Positions 32,110-43,800 of a DNA stretch of 52,920 nt are shown piece after piece. A program made the translations under genes and the position numbers. The first letter of the stretch is position 1, and each line of letters begins with the position of its first letter. The notes below the pieces were generated by a model. The model searched no databases. It was given only the letters and a program-made list of their open reading frames with translations, and was not told where the DNA came from. Origin of the DNA: Paenibacillus zeisoli (GTDB lineage: Bacteria; Bacillota; Bacilli; Paenibacillales; Paenibacillaceae); the NCBI RefSeq assembly GCF_003994465.1, contig NZ_RZNX01000001.1, positions 1,264,182 through 1,317,101 of the forward strand. Reading direction: 5' to 3'.

Positions 32110-35100
32110 GTCAGGTCATGCCCCCCGTTAGCAATCAGAAAGTCCGACTGCTCCTCAATCGTCTGAAAGTTGTACACAAACATATCCATCGGAACCTTGG
32201 CGTACTTCTCTACCTCAAGCTCCAGCTTCACTGCCAGCAGTGAATGCCCGCCAACCTCAAAGAAATTGTCCTGAATCCCTACATCGGCCACATTCAGTAC
32301 CGACTTCCACATGCCGATCAATTTCTCATCCAGTTCATGACGTGGAGGCACGTAAGTGTGCTCATTCACCGTGAACACCGCCTTAGGTTCCGGCAGACCT
32401 TTACGGTTGATCTTGCCGTTAGGCGTTAAAGGCAGCTGTGGAATCTGCATGAACATACTTGGTACCATATAGCCAGGGAGCACCTCTGCAAGCTGATTCT
32501 TGATCTCGCTAACCGGAATCTCCTGGGCAGCAGCGTAATAAGCACACAGGAACTTGTTCCCTTCCTGATCCGTCAAATCGATAACGCATGCTTCCAGGAT
32601 GGAAGGCAATTTACACAGCTGGCTCTCGATTTCGCCGAGTTCGACGCGGTAGCCGCGAATCTTCACCTGGTAATCTTTTCTCCCCAGAAATTCCATATTC
32701 CCGTCAGGAAGCAGCCGCCCCAAATCGCCGGTTCTGTACATCCTCTCCGCCTCGCCAGGCAGGAATGGATTAGGCATAAAGGAACGCTCCGTGCGCTCCG
32801 GATCATTCATGTAACCTTTGGCTACGCCGACGCCGCCAATGTAGAGCTCCCCAGCGACACCTTCCGGAACTGGATTGCAATCATCATCCAAGATATAAAA
32901 GTAGTTATTAGCGAGCGGTTTGCCATAAGGAATGCTGGCTTGATAGGCGCTAATCTGCTCCACAGGATAGTAATTGGACCATACCGTCGCTTCCGTCGCG
33001 CCGCCTAAGCTGATCACTTGGGCATTCGGGAAGATCGTGCGAATCCGCTCCGGCAGTTGAACCGGAATCCAGTCTCCGCTCATAAAGACTAGCCGCAGCG
33101 TTTCATTACGCAAATCTGGCTCGATCTGCTCTACATGCTGAACCAGATGATTCATGGTACTCGGAACGGAGTCCCAGAACGTAATCCCTTCCTCCGCCAT
33201 TAACCTTCGGAGCTGAGCAGGACTCTGCACCTGCTCCTTCTTCGCAATAACAATCTGGCCGCCTGCCGCAAGCATTCCGAATACATCATAGACGGACAAA
33301 TCAAAACACATCGAGGTGATGAACAGCAGCCGATCCTGATCGGAGACATGGAACGTCTCGTTGACCCAATGAATCAAATTAACAGCAGCATGATGTGCAA
33401 TCATGACGCCCTTGGGCATTCCCGTAGATCCCGAGGTATAAATGACATAGGCCAGTTCCGATGAGTCCAATACGATGTCAATCGCCTCGGAGGAGAACTC
33501 TTCTGAATCCGCGATCTCTTGCAGCAAAATACACTGGGCCTCCTGTACACCTTCAAGCGGATGGTCCGTGAGGACAACTGAGATTTGCGCATTCTCCATG
33601 ATATAAGCGATTCGGTTCTGCGGAAATTCAGGATCGATAGGGACATAAGCGGCCCCGCATTTGAGAATGCCCAGCATAGATACGACCATCTCGAAGCCGC
33701 GGCCCACCCGCAGACCGACATGATCGCCGGATCCGATTCCGTTGGACACCAGCAACCGCGCGATACGATTCGAAGCATGGTCAAGCTCACGGTAAGTCAT
33801 CTCCTGATCTTCGAACCGAAGGGCCACCTGGTTCGGTGTGCGCTCTGCCTGCGCTGTGAACAACTGATGCAGCGTCATCACTCTCGGGTAATCTGCTTCT
33901 GTACGATTGAATTCGACAACCGTTCTTTCGATTTGCGAAGCAAGCAGACAGTCGGCGGCCTGAATCGTATCCTCATGATCGGCAAACTTCTCAAGAACCC
34001 TTACATATATCTCAAAGGCCGTACGCATTTCATTATCATGGAAGTAATTGGGCGAATATTTAAGCTGGATATGCAGTTGATGCAGCGTTCGGGATACTTC
34101 TAGGTCGAACAGCGTATTCGTCATTTCATTGGCATTGAGCTTGATCTCATTGCTGCTCGGACCAATTGGCCGATCCTCCGAAACTTCCATTTTCTCCAGC
34201 ACATGCATATCAATGAAATTAAACAGCGTATCAAAGAACGGATTGTCACGCTGCCCGCCTTCCCCTACCGCCGCGGCGATATCGGCCAAGAACATTTCAT
34301 GCGGCTTCGCTTCTCCAAGCAGGCTGCGGATTTTTGCAATAAAATCGTTCTTATTCAGCTTCTTCTCGACCCGGGTTCTGAACGGAACTGTGTTCAAGAA
34401 GCATCCGAGTACTTTCTCGCTATCCATCACATCTGGCCGATCATGCGTCACCAAGCCGGTCACGATATCTTGTTCTGTCGTTAACAAGCCAAGCAGGTAC
34501 AAGTGGGCGGCAAAGCACACTTCCATTAGCGTACATCCCAGCTCCTTCGCCTTCCTCTCCAGCCCCTGCAGCAATGAAGGTTCCAGGCGTTCTCTGATGA
34601 TTTTCCCGGCGGGTACGTCATCCATTTTTCTGGATGTAAAATTGAAAGGAAGCTTGTTGCGCGAGTAATCGGCCAGTCTGTTGTTCCAATACGACCTGGA
34701 TTCCTCGGATGCAACCCGGCTCATTTGTATAGCGACATAGTCCTTGTAGCTTGCTTGCAAAGGCTCCGGCGCCACCACTTCGCCTTCGATCAGTCGTGAA
34801 TACGTATCCACCAACTCCGCAATCAATGAGGCGACGCTCCAGCCGTCCAGAATGGCATGATGGAACGAGATGATCAGGCAGTAATCCGAGTCATCTACCC
34901 GGTACAGACGAGTCCGCCACAACCGGTCGTTCTCAAACTTATACTTGAGCTTCAAATCCACGTCCAGGTAAGCATGAAGATATCGTTCCTGTTCCTGTTT
35001 GGTTTGGGCCGATATGTCCTCATATACTAGTTCTGGTTCCATGTCCTGATGAACGATTTGCACCGCTTCACGGAATGCAGATAAATGAATCGTCGTTCGC

Positions 35101-37853
35101 AGAATAGGGTGTTTGCTAATCATCAAACTTAGCGCATGCCCGAATCGCTGCAGGTCAAATACACGGGATGAGAACTGGTAGCAGAATTGATCATGGTACA
35201 TCGGTTCATCCGGCCGCATTCTGGAGTAGAAGACCATACTTTGCTGAATGTTGCTCAGTGGATACAGGTCTGTCCAATCTCTCGGAAGTGCCTTGGCCTG
35301 ATCGGGATCCCCCAATATCGAAGCATGCAGACGCTCAATGGAAGCCAATCCAGCCTGCCGCTCGTGTACGCCGTCCACTTCTTGATGATTACGAACCAAC
35401 TGGGCCAAGCCCCGGATCGTCGGATTCGCATAGAAGTCTCGCGACTTCACATGGACTTGAAACTCCTGGTTGACCTGACTAATCAACCGAATAACCTTGA
35501 TCGAATCGCCGCCCAGCATAAAAAAGGAGTCCTCTACGCCTGAAGAAGTGAGCGCCAGTTCAGCTGACCATAGTCTTACAATCGTGCGTTCCATATCATC
35601 TGCGGGGCTCACGTGTTCCGTATGGGCCAGCTGAACCTTACCCGGCCTAGGCAGCGCGGCACGATCAGCCTTGCCATTCGGCGTAAGCGGGATGTGATCC
35701 AGACGAACAAGATGCGCCGGGATCATATACGCTGGGAGCTGATCAGACAAGAACAGCTGAACCTGATCTGAGGTTAGAGCCTGATCGCTGACGATATAAG
35801 CACATAGATAACTGTCACCCGCGTCATCGCGGTGTGCCGTGACGATGGCTTCCCGAATATCAGGATGGTTCAGGAGATGATACTCAATCTCGCCGCATTC
35901 CATTCGCTGCCCTCTGATTTTCACTTGATGGTCAATACGACCCGCGTATTCCATCGTGCCATCCGGCAGCCAGCAGGCCAGGTCGCCTGTTCGGTACATG
36001 AGCTTTCCTGGCTCAAATGGATTCGCTACGAACTTTTGCCCGGTTAGCTCCGGCTGGTTCCAATACCCGCGGGCTAGTCCTTCTCCGGATATACATAATT
36101 CCCCGATTACACCTTCAGGCTGCAGCCGATCGTCCGCATCCAGGATATATAAGCGAATGTTATCGATAGGACGCCCAATCGGAACGGTGTGGGTCAACTC
36201 AGCTCCGAGACAATCATAGTAGGACACGTCAACCGTCGCTTCCGTAGGACCATAGAGATTGACCAAGTCCGTTCCCGAGGAACGGTGAATCAGCCGCTCA
36301 AAACGCTGAACCTGCTGAACCTGCAGGGCTTCGCCGCTAGCGAACACTCTTCGCAGAGAAGCGGCAGCATGGACGCGTTCATTACGCTCCAGGTGATCCA
36401 GGAAAAGTGAAAGCATCGAAGGAACAAAATGCATCGTCGTGACCTGATAAGCATCAATGGCCTGCAAAATTTCTTCAGGGTCCTTCTCTCCTCCCGGTTC
36501 AAGCAAGCAGAGCGAGGCTCCTGCCATGCACCACCAGAACAACTCCCACACGGATACGTCGAAGGTAACTGGCGTTTTTTGCAGAATCACGTCATCCTCG
36601 CTGAGCGGGTATTGATTCTGCATCCACTGCAGCCGATTGATGACGGAACGATGCTCAACCATAACCCCTTTCGGCTTCCCTGTAGATCCTGACGTATAGA
36701 TCACGTAAGCCAGATTCGAGGAAGTCACCTCGACATTGAGATTGGAATTGTCGTATTGATAGAGCGCTGAGTCTTCCAGATCTAGAACGACTCGATCTGT
36801 ACACAGCCCGCGGATAGATTCCAGGCCGTCCTGAGCTGCCAATACCCATGCAGCTCCGCTGTCCTCCAGCAAATGACGGATACGCTCCTTCGGATGTGCC
36901 GGGTCAATCGGCACATAGGCACCGCCCGCCTTTAATATCGCCATAATCCCGATGATCATCTGCAGGGAACGCTGCGCCATAATGGCCACAGGCTGATCAG
37001 GCTTAACCCCGAACGCCACCAGATGTCTGGCTAACTGGTTCGCCCGTTGGTTCAGACATTCATAGGAAAGCTTCTCTTCTCCGCAGAGAAGAGCCGTGCG
37101 GCCCGGATTCCGGAGGGCTTGAAGCTCCAAATATTGGTGAAGCAGTCCCTCCTTATTGAACTCCCGTTCCGTATCGATATACGTAACGAGCATACGATGC
37201 CTCTCGTCTTCGCTGACGAAATCCAATTCCCGCATGGGCCGTCCCGGCTCCTGTAGAGCCTGCTGGATCAAACTCAGCCAATGTTCGGCCATTTGAGCTA
37301 TTCGCTGCTCCGTATATACATCCAGACTGTAATGAATTCGCAGCTTAAGCTGGCCGGATTGGCGATACAGTCCGAATGCCAGGTCGGAATAGGCGAAGTC
37401 GGCAGCGTTATCTCCGTGCAGCGTATCCATAAAGATGAGCGCTGACTTTAGCGGCTCGCCCTTGGAGGAGAATACTGATGCGGAGGTGGCTTCTGAAGCC
37501 TGCCCCTGAACATGCTTCAGCCAATCTTTGAAAGCTTCCTCTCCCTGCAAGCTCGCGGATACCTCGATCGCCTGCTGCTTATGACGCTGCACCTGACCTT
37601 GAACAGTAAATTCAGGGAACGCTGCAGTGATCGATCGATCACCCGAATACCGGCTGAGCAGATACATTGTGCCAGCCAGCATGACCATGAACAAAGCGGC
37701 ATCCGAGTCCCTACTGACAGCAAAGAGACGCGATACAAGTTGTTCCGGCAAGTCTATTACATGTACGTCATTCGATAGAATCGTACGGCTGGGCGCAATC
37801 GGCTCCGAGGAGGGTGGGGTTGTCCCCTTTTTTGGCAAGTAAATATTCGTCAT
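32106..37853 (-). CDS. NRPS: half condensation domain-A(Ser)-PCP-C-A(Cys-like)-PCP
   Basis: This is a two-module nonribosomal peptide synthetase. Residues about 20-235 match only the C-terminal lobe of a condensation domain (IDLPEQLVSRL...FMVMLAGTMYLLSRYSG) and lack the HHxxxDG half. The first A domain (about 240-745) reads D-V-W-H-F-S-L-V-D-K at the specificity positions, the serine code. PCP Ser is near 783 (GGDSIKV). A complete C domain follows (about 855-1290) with HHAILDGWS near 1000. The second A domain (about 1325-1830) reads D-L-Y-D-F-S-L-V-W-K, near cysteine codes (DLYNLSLIWK) but with Asp for Asn. PCP Ser is near 1868 (GGHSLLAV). It ends without a thioesterase or reductase. GGGAG lies eight bases before the ATG, overlapping the previous stop. 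Specificities are read by eye. Confidence 0.92.
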   Translation of the reverse strand: MTNIYLPKKGTTPPSSEPIAPSRTILSNDVHVIDLPEQLVSRLFAVSRDSDAALFMVMLAGTMYLLSRYSGDRSITAAFPEFTVQGQVQRHKQQAIEVSASLQGEEAFKDWLKHVQGQASEATSASVFSSKGEPLKSALIFMDTLHGDNAADFAYSDLAFGLYRQSGQLKLRIHYSLDVYTEQRIAQMAEHWLSLIQQALQEPGRPMRELDFVSEDERHRMLVTYIDTEREFNKEGLLHQYLELQALRNPGRTALLCGEEKLSYECLNQRANQLARHLVAFGVKPDQPVAIMAQRSLQMIIGIMAILKAGGAYVPIDPAHPKERIRHLLEDSGAAWVLAAQDGLESIRGLCTDRVVLDLEDSALYQYDNSNLNVEVTSSNLAYVIYTSGSTGKPKGVMVEHRSVINRLQWMQNQYPLSEDDVILQKTPVTFDVSVWELFWWCMAGASLCLLEPGGEKDPEEILQAIDAYQVTTMHFVPSMLSLFLDHLERNERVHAAASLRRVFASGEALQVQQVQRFERLIHRSSGTDLVNLYGPTEATVDVSYYDCLGAELTHTVPIGRPIDNIRLYILDADDRLQPEGVIGELCISGEGLARGYWNQPELTGQKFVANPFEPGKLMYRTGDLACWLPDGTMEYAGRIDHQVKIRGQRMECGEIEYHLLNHPDIREAIVTAHRDDAGDSYLCAYIVSDQALTSDQVQLFLSDQLPAYMIPAHLVRLDHIPLTPNGKADRAALPRPGKVQLAHTEHVSPADDMERTIVRLWSAELALTSSGVEDSFFMLGGDSIKVIRLISQVNQEFQVHVKSRDFYANPTIRGLAQLVRNHQEVDGVHERQAGLASIERLHASILGDPDQAKALPRDWTDLYPLSNIQQSMVFYSRMRPDEPMYHDQFCYQFSSRVFDLQRFGHALSLMISKHPILRTTIHLSAFREAVQIVHQDMEPELVYEDISAQTKQEQERYLHAYLDVDLKLKYKFENDRLWRTRLYRVDDSDYCLIISFHHAILDGWSVASLIAELVDTYSRLIEGEVVAPEPLQASYKDYVAIQMSRVASEESRSYWNNRLADYSRNKLPFNFTSRKMDDVPAGKIIRERLEPSLLQGLERKAKELGCTLMEVCFAAHLYLLGLLTTEQDIVTGLVTHDRPDVMDSEKVLGCFLNTVPFRTRVEKKLNKNDFIAKIRSLLGEAKPHEMFLADIAAAVGEGGQRDNPFFDTLFNFIDMHVLEKMEVSEDRPIGPSSNEIKLNANEMTNTLFDLEVSRTLHQLHIQLKYSPNYFHDNEMRTAFEIYVRVLEKFADHEDTIQAADCLLASQIERTVVEFNRTEADYPRVMTLHQLFTAQAERTPNQVALRFEDQEMTYRELDHASNRIARLLVSNGIGSGDHVGLRVGRGFEMVVSMLGILKCGAAYVPIDPEFPQNRIAYIMENAQISVVLTDHPLEGVQEAQCILLQEIADSEEFSSEAIDIVLDSSELAYVIYTSGSTGMPKGVMIAHHAAVNLIHWVNETFHVSDQDRLLFITSMCFDLSVYDVFGMLAAGGQIVIAKKEQVQSPAQLRRLMAEEGITFWDSVPSTMNHLVQHVEQIEPDLRNETLRLVFMSGDWIPVQLPERIRTIFPNAQVISLGGATEATVWSNYYPVEQISAYQASIPYGKPLANNYFYILDDDCNPVPEGVAGELYIGGVGVAKGYMNDPERTERSFMPNPFLPGEAERMYRTGDLGRLLPDGNMEFLGRKDYQVKIRGYRVELGEIESQLCKLPSILEACVIDLTDQEGNKFLCAYYAAAQEIPVSEIKNQLAEVLPGYMVPSMFMQIPQLPLTPNGKINRKGLPEPKAVFTVNEHTYVPPRHELDEKLIGMWKSVLNVADVGIQDNFFEVGGHSLLAVKLELEVEKYAKVPMDMFVYNFQTIEEQSDFLIANGGHDLT

Positions 37854-37865
37854 CCATACATCTCC

Positions 37866-40800
37866 CTATAATTCAAAATGAAATTGAATATCTCCGAGCG
37901 GGTTGTCCGCTGCTGCACTAGCGCTTATTCCCGGAAGCAATTCGCTGAGTTTCGCATCTAAGTCTGAAACCATCATGGCCAGGATCTCTTGATAACGGTC
38001 GAACAGGTTCTCGATCGTGCCCTCTGCGAACAATGCGGTGCGGTATTCCAACGTGAATTTAATTTCGTCAGGAAGTTCCAGCGCCTCCAGCGTGATATCG
38101 AATTTGGCACACGGATGGTCAAATGGATACGCTGTAAGGGTGATTTGCTCAGTCTCGATCTGCTTCATACTGACGTTTTGCAAAATAAACAAGGCATCGA
38201 ACACCGGGTTCCTTGTCCTGTCGCGTGGAAGCGGCAATTTCTCGGCTAACTGTTCAAACGGATATTCCTGATGCTCGAACGCTTCAATAACGGTGTGCTT
38301 ATAACCGGACAAGTAATCAGCAATTGTCTGCTCCTCACGAACCTGGGTCCTAAGCACAAGGGTGTTGACGAACATTCCTATCAATCCCTCCGTGTCGGGA
38401 TGCGATCTTCCTGCCACATGAGAGCCGATGACGATATCCGTCTGTGAAGCATATTCAGCAAGCGTAAGCTGGTAAGCCGCCGCCAAAATCATATAAAGCG
38501 TCGTTCCCGTGTGACGCATCAGATTATGAACTGGACGAGAATCGATCGTTCGAACGATTCGTCTTCCTTCCGCGCTGTCATATTCGGTGCGCACATAATC
38601 TGTCGGCAGTCCCTTTGCCGGATTGTAATCCGCCAATTGCTTCAGCCAGTAAACCTCCTGCTTGCGCAGCGCTTCGCTCTCCAGATGTTCCCTCTGCCAA
38701 ACTGCGTAATCCTTATATTGAACAGGCAGTGCGGGCAGCTCTCTTCCCTCGTACAGCGCGATCCACTCCAAAGCCATATTTCGAATGGACGCTCCGTCCG
38801 ATACGATATGGTGGAGATCCAGAAGCAGCAGATGCTGTTGCTCAGACATCCGGCTCAGGCCTATACGCAGCAGTGGAGCTTCAGAAAGCTTGAAAGGTCG
38901 AAGGAACGAAGAAGCGGTTAGGGCGATGGAGTCGGCAGCCTCCGGCAAATGCTCGATAACCACTGAGACATTGTTATGCACTTTTTGCACAAATTCTCCC
39001 TCTACAATTTCAAAAGAAGTTCGTAAGCTTTCATGCCGTTCCACTAAAGTCTGCCAGGCCCAGGTGAACCGTGTTTCATCCAGCGTGCCGTTCAGCAGGA
39101 ACACACCTGGCATATTGTAGCTGACATCGTCCTCGTCCAGCTGCTGCATGACAAAGATCCGATGCTGGCCTGAAGAGAGCAGATAATAATCCGATTCGGC
39201 CGCTTTGGGGATTGGCTGGAAGAGTGACTTCTCCTTCTGCTCCAGGGCGTGTGCCATCTGTTCAAGGGTCGGGCTCCGGAATACGTCACCCAGCTGCATA
39301 TCAACCTCATACTGCTTTTGAATGCGGGCCACCAGCAGAGCGGCTTTCAGGGAATCTCCCCCGATTTCAAAGAAAGAATCCTGCACGCTAATCTGGCTTC
39401 GTCCGAGCATTTCCTCCCACAGAGCCGCAAGCCTACGCTCCATAGGTGATCTCGGAGCCACAACATCATCAGAGCGCAGAGAATCTGGCTCTGGCAAGGC
39501 CTTCTTATCGATCTTGCCGCTTGGAGTCAGCGGGAACTGATCCAGCTGAACATACGTGACAGGCACCATATATTCTGGAAGACACTGCAGCAGACCCTTT
39601 CTTAGCTCACCAGCCGAAATGGGTCTTGACCCAGTGTAGTAAGCGCACAAATAGGCTTCCAGGTTAGGTCCTTTAAGACTGAGAACCATTTGATCCATAA
39701 TCGCTTCCTGCTTCGCAAGCGCAGCTTCGATCTCTCCGATCTCGATCCGGAACCCGCGAATCTTCACTTGGTCGTCGATTCTTCCGCAGTATTCAATCGT
39801 TCCGTCCGGCAGCCAGCGGCCAAGATCCCCTGTCCGGTACAAGCGTTCACCCGGCTGATAAGGATGCTGGATGAACTTCTCACGGGTTAAGTCTTCCTTG
39901 CCCAGATAGCCGCGGGCCAGTCCTTCGCCCCCTACGCAAATTTCACCTACAACGCCAATCGGCTGCAGCTGCAGATCCCGGTTCAAGATGCAGATACTCG
40001 TATTGGTGATCGGCCTGCCGATCGGTACGGGCACAGAATCATCACGCCCCTCTAGCTCCGCTTCCCATATCGTTGCGCAAATCGTGGTCTCCGTAGGGCC
40101 ATATGCATTGAAGTAACGCACATAGGGCTTCCATCGACGGATCAATTCGTAATTCGTGGCCGAACCGGCCGTAATGATCTTGGTCAGCGTCTGAAGCCGC
40201 TGCGGCAGCAAATGTACCGTATAAGTAGGAGGAAGTGTAGCCACAGTGATGTGATGCTCATTCATGAAATCCTCGAACTTACGGTAGTTCAGCAGATCCT
40301 CCTTCGCTGCAAGCACCAGGGTTGCCCCGGTCGTTAAAGCCATGAAAATTTCCCAGACCGAAGCGTCAAAGGAAAGACTCGCAAATTGCACAATTCGATC
40401 GGCAGGGGTGACACCGAGTTCCTGTTCAAAGAACACCTTCAAATTCAGCAGTCCGTTATGCTCGACCATCACGCCCTTTGGCTGCCCTGTTGAACCTGAT
40501 GTGTAGATCACATAGGCAAGGTCTGTAGGCATGGACACGCGGACAAGATTACCGAACTCTTCTTGATCGTAAGGCTTCGAGATATCCAGCCACTCGCCAT
40601 CAAACTGGATCAGGTCGGCATAACCTGGATGACCCAGCACAAATCTTGTCCCGCTGTCAGCCACCATATAGGCCAAGCGTTCCTGCGGATAAGCAGGGTC
40701 CAGAGGCAAATAGGCGCCCCCGGCCTTCAGCACAGCAAGGATGCCGACAACCATATCCAGGGATCGGTCAGCCATAATGCCGACGATATCATTGGCAGAT

Positions 40801-43800
40801 ACCCCTCGTTTCCTCAAGTGGTGGGCCATTCTATTCGCTCGCTCGTTCAATTCACGGTACGTCATGGTTCGATTCCCGAACGTAAGCGCGATATGATCCG
40901 GCTGTGCTGCCGCTAACCCTTCAATACATTCAGGTACGGTCAGATCGGATGAATATGGCGTAGGAGGCGGGTTGAAATCCAGAAGCAGCGCAATCTGCTC
41001 GGCATCCGGCAGCATGTTCATCTGCGAGAGAAGCACTTTTTGATCCAGCAGGATAGACTCTAGGATCTGTACGTAATGGCCCGCCATTCGCTCGATCGTT
41101 CCGCGATCAAACAAATGCGCAGCATATTCAAACGTAAACGTGAATTGATCCGGTTGATCGGTAACCTCCAGCGTAATATCGAACCGGCTTTGCCGAATCG
41201 GTAATTCGTAAGGTGTAAACCTCAGGTCGCCAGTCTGGCGAACGCCCTGGTCCATATTTTGAACGACGAAGAATACATCGAACAAAGGATTGCGCGAAGC
41301 ATCCCGCTTAACTTGCAGCTGTTCAACAAGCTCCTCGAATGGATAGGACTGATGCTCAAAGGACTGCAGCGTATCGTTCTTCACCTCATCTAGATAATCA
41401 CTGAAGGATTTGTGCCCTTCGGGTTGCAAACGCAGCGGAAGCGTGTTCACGAACATGCCGATCAAAGGTTCAAGATCTGCATGGTTTCTTCCGGCAACCG
41501 GGGAACCAATGATGATATCCTGCTGCCCCGTGTATTTGGACAATAGGATGGAAAAGGCCGCAAGCATAATCTGATACGTTGTCGATCCTGTGTCCGCGGC
41601 CAGCCGCTGCAAATCTGCACGCAGAGCAGCGCTCGCTTCCAGATGAAACCTCGATCCTTTTGCCATGCCACTGCTAAGCGGAGCCCGCGGCCGATCCAGC
41701 GGCAGATCCAGTAATGGCAGTTCGCCTTTCATTCGATCCAGCCAGTAATCCTGATGCAGTTGGTGGGATTCCTCCTGCAAAGACTGCTGCTGCCAGACGG
41801 CATAATCCTTATACTGAATCGGGAGCTCCACCACCGGGTGCAGGCCTTCGTATGCGTCCATGACTTCCCTCGCCATGTTCATCATCGACACGCCATCCGA
41901 GATCAAATGGTGCATATCGATAAACAGCACATGCGTGTCCATGTCCGTCTGAAGCAGCCCTGCGCGAAGCAGCGGAGCTTGGTCCAGATTGAACGGACGC
42001 ACAAACTGGGCTGCAGCCGTGTCCGTAAGAAGATCGGCCGCGTCCGCTTGAAGATTAGTTCCAGCCAGTTCTTCCAGTACGAAAGCCGCTTCCTGTTCAA
42101 TTCGCTGAACAGGGCCCTCTGCCGTCCAATGGAAGGAAGTGCGCAGACTCTCATGGCGCTCAACGATAAGGCGGAACGCCTGTTCCAGCCTGCCAAGATC
42201 CAGCTTCCCTTCTATCCTAAGCGCACCAGGCATATTGTAGCTCGTCCCGGCCGGATCCAGCTGATTCAGAATCAGCAGCCTTTTCTGAGCAGAAGATACG
42301 GTATAGTGCTCTAGAATAGGCGCTTTCGGAATCGTGACTGCATGACTGGTCAAGTCGTCTGCTGCCAGTAAAGACCGCACGATTCCTGCCATTCCCCTGA
42401 GAATCGGATACTGGAAAATATCCTTCAGCGTAATCGGAACATGGAACTGTTTATGGATTCGCGATGCCAGCGAAGCGGCATGCAGCGAATTGCCGCCAAT
42501 ATGGAAGAAATGATCGTCCAGACCAATTGGACCTACATGTAGCAAAGCTTCCCAAAGCTCGGCCAAGGTCCGTTCCGTATCGTCCGAAGGAGCTGCGTAG
42601 ACCGCCCGCTTCAAATCGTCCGAATGCTCCCGCTGCGGGAGCTGCATAATCGATGCAGCCGTATGATATTGAAGTGGAAGCAGGTAGACCTTGGGCTTCA
42701 TGCCCGCCGCATCGTTATCGTCAAGCTCCATTTGCCATTTCAGAGGGCTCTCAGCATGAGCGTATACGGCTTCTTCCTCCTCGGTGAATTTGGATGCCGT
42801 CGCTGCAATCTCCGAAACCGGCAGCGACGTTCCAGCTTCCATGCTGGAGTCGGCGAAGACATCTGTTAATTCGATACACTCGGCCGAATCCGCGATAGCC
42901 TCGAGCGGCAGATTATATAGCCGAGCATCATCCAGGTGGCCGTCCTCCGTCCAACCGGATGCGGACAAGAACTGGCGGAATGGCTCGTTTTTGGAGCTAG
43001 GCCGATAAGCAGACTGAATTTGTGTTATACCGACGCTTAAGCTGAACTGCTTGAGAACAGACAGGATCGCATATTCAATTCGTCTTCCCAGAACTCTACA
43101 GCTCAGCAGAAATGTATCTATCATCAAGGTATCCTGCTGCGTGCGGCCAATCACCAATCCTACGAGACCATAGTCACCAAAACGGTCTCGTACCTCAACG
43201 GTCCAGCATTTCCACTCAGGATCAGCCATTAATGCCCGAACCTCATCCTCCGTCCTGCGAATCGTGCTCATGTTGAATTGGTTCGTTCGCTCCGTAAGTT
43301 GGGCAGCACGCGGGGTGTGCTCAGGCGTTAGTTCCTTCATTCTCATTTGAAGCTTCAAATCCCGCAGAAATTCGTCAAGCGAAAGCTCTGTCTGATCTTT
43401 CAGCACTTTCCGCTGTCTCTCGGATCTGTACATCGCCGTACGATTTCGGTCTTCCTCTGTGCTGCGGCTCCTGTCGAAGGCCCAAATATGCTTCAAGTAG
43501 GCAGGAATTTGCCCCGGATCATTCGGAAGCTGAATCGTCAGCACATCCGGACAGTTCAGCATCACTTCCCGACATTCTACGGGATTGTCATCAATGAAGA
43601 TAAAGCTATCCAGCCCCAGATTAAGCTCCTCGGACAGTTCCCTGAGATTGGCCGATTTGGCCTGCCAGTTAATTTTCCAGCCTACAAGATGCTCTTTCTT
43701 CAGCGGCATACCGGGATGCACGTCAAAAACTTCCCAGACATCCGCTTCATTGTTCTTGCTGCAAAGTGCCAGCAGCATTCCCTGCTCGCAGAGCGTAATC

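Noticed and set aside
32106..33880. Firm cysteine assignment for the last A domain
   Set aside because: Two of the ten specificity positions differ from the usual cysteine codes, so I call it only Cys-like.
37854..38000. Frameshift splitting a condensation domain between the two large NRPS genes
   Set aside because: The upstream protein already ends in a complete C domain with HHIVSDG, and the gap is only 12 bases, so the half domain is an addition and not a broken piece.
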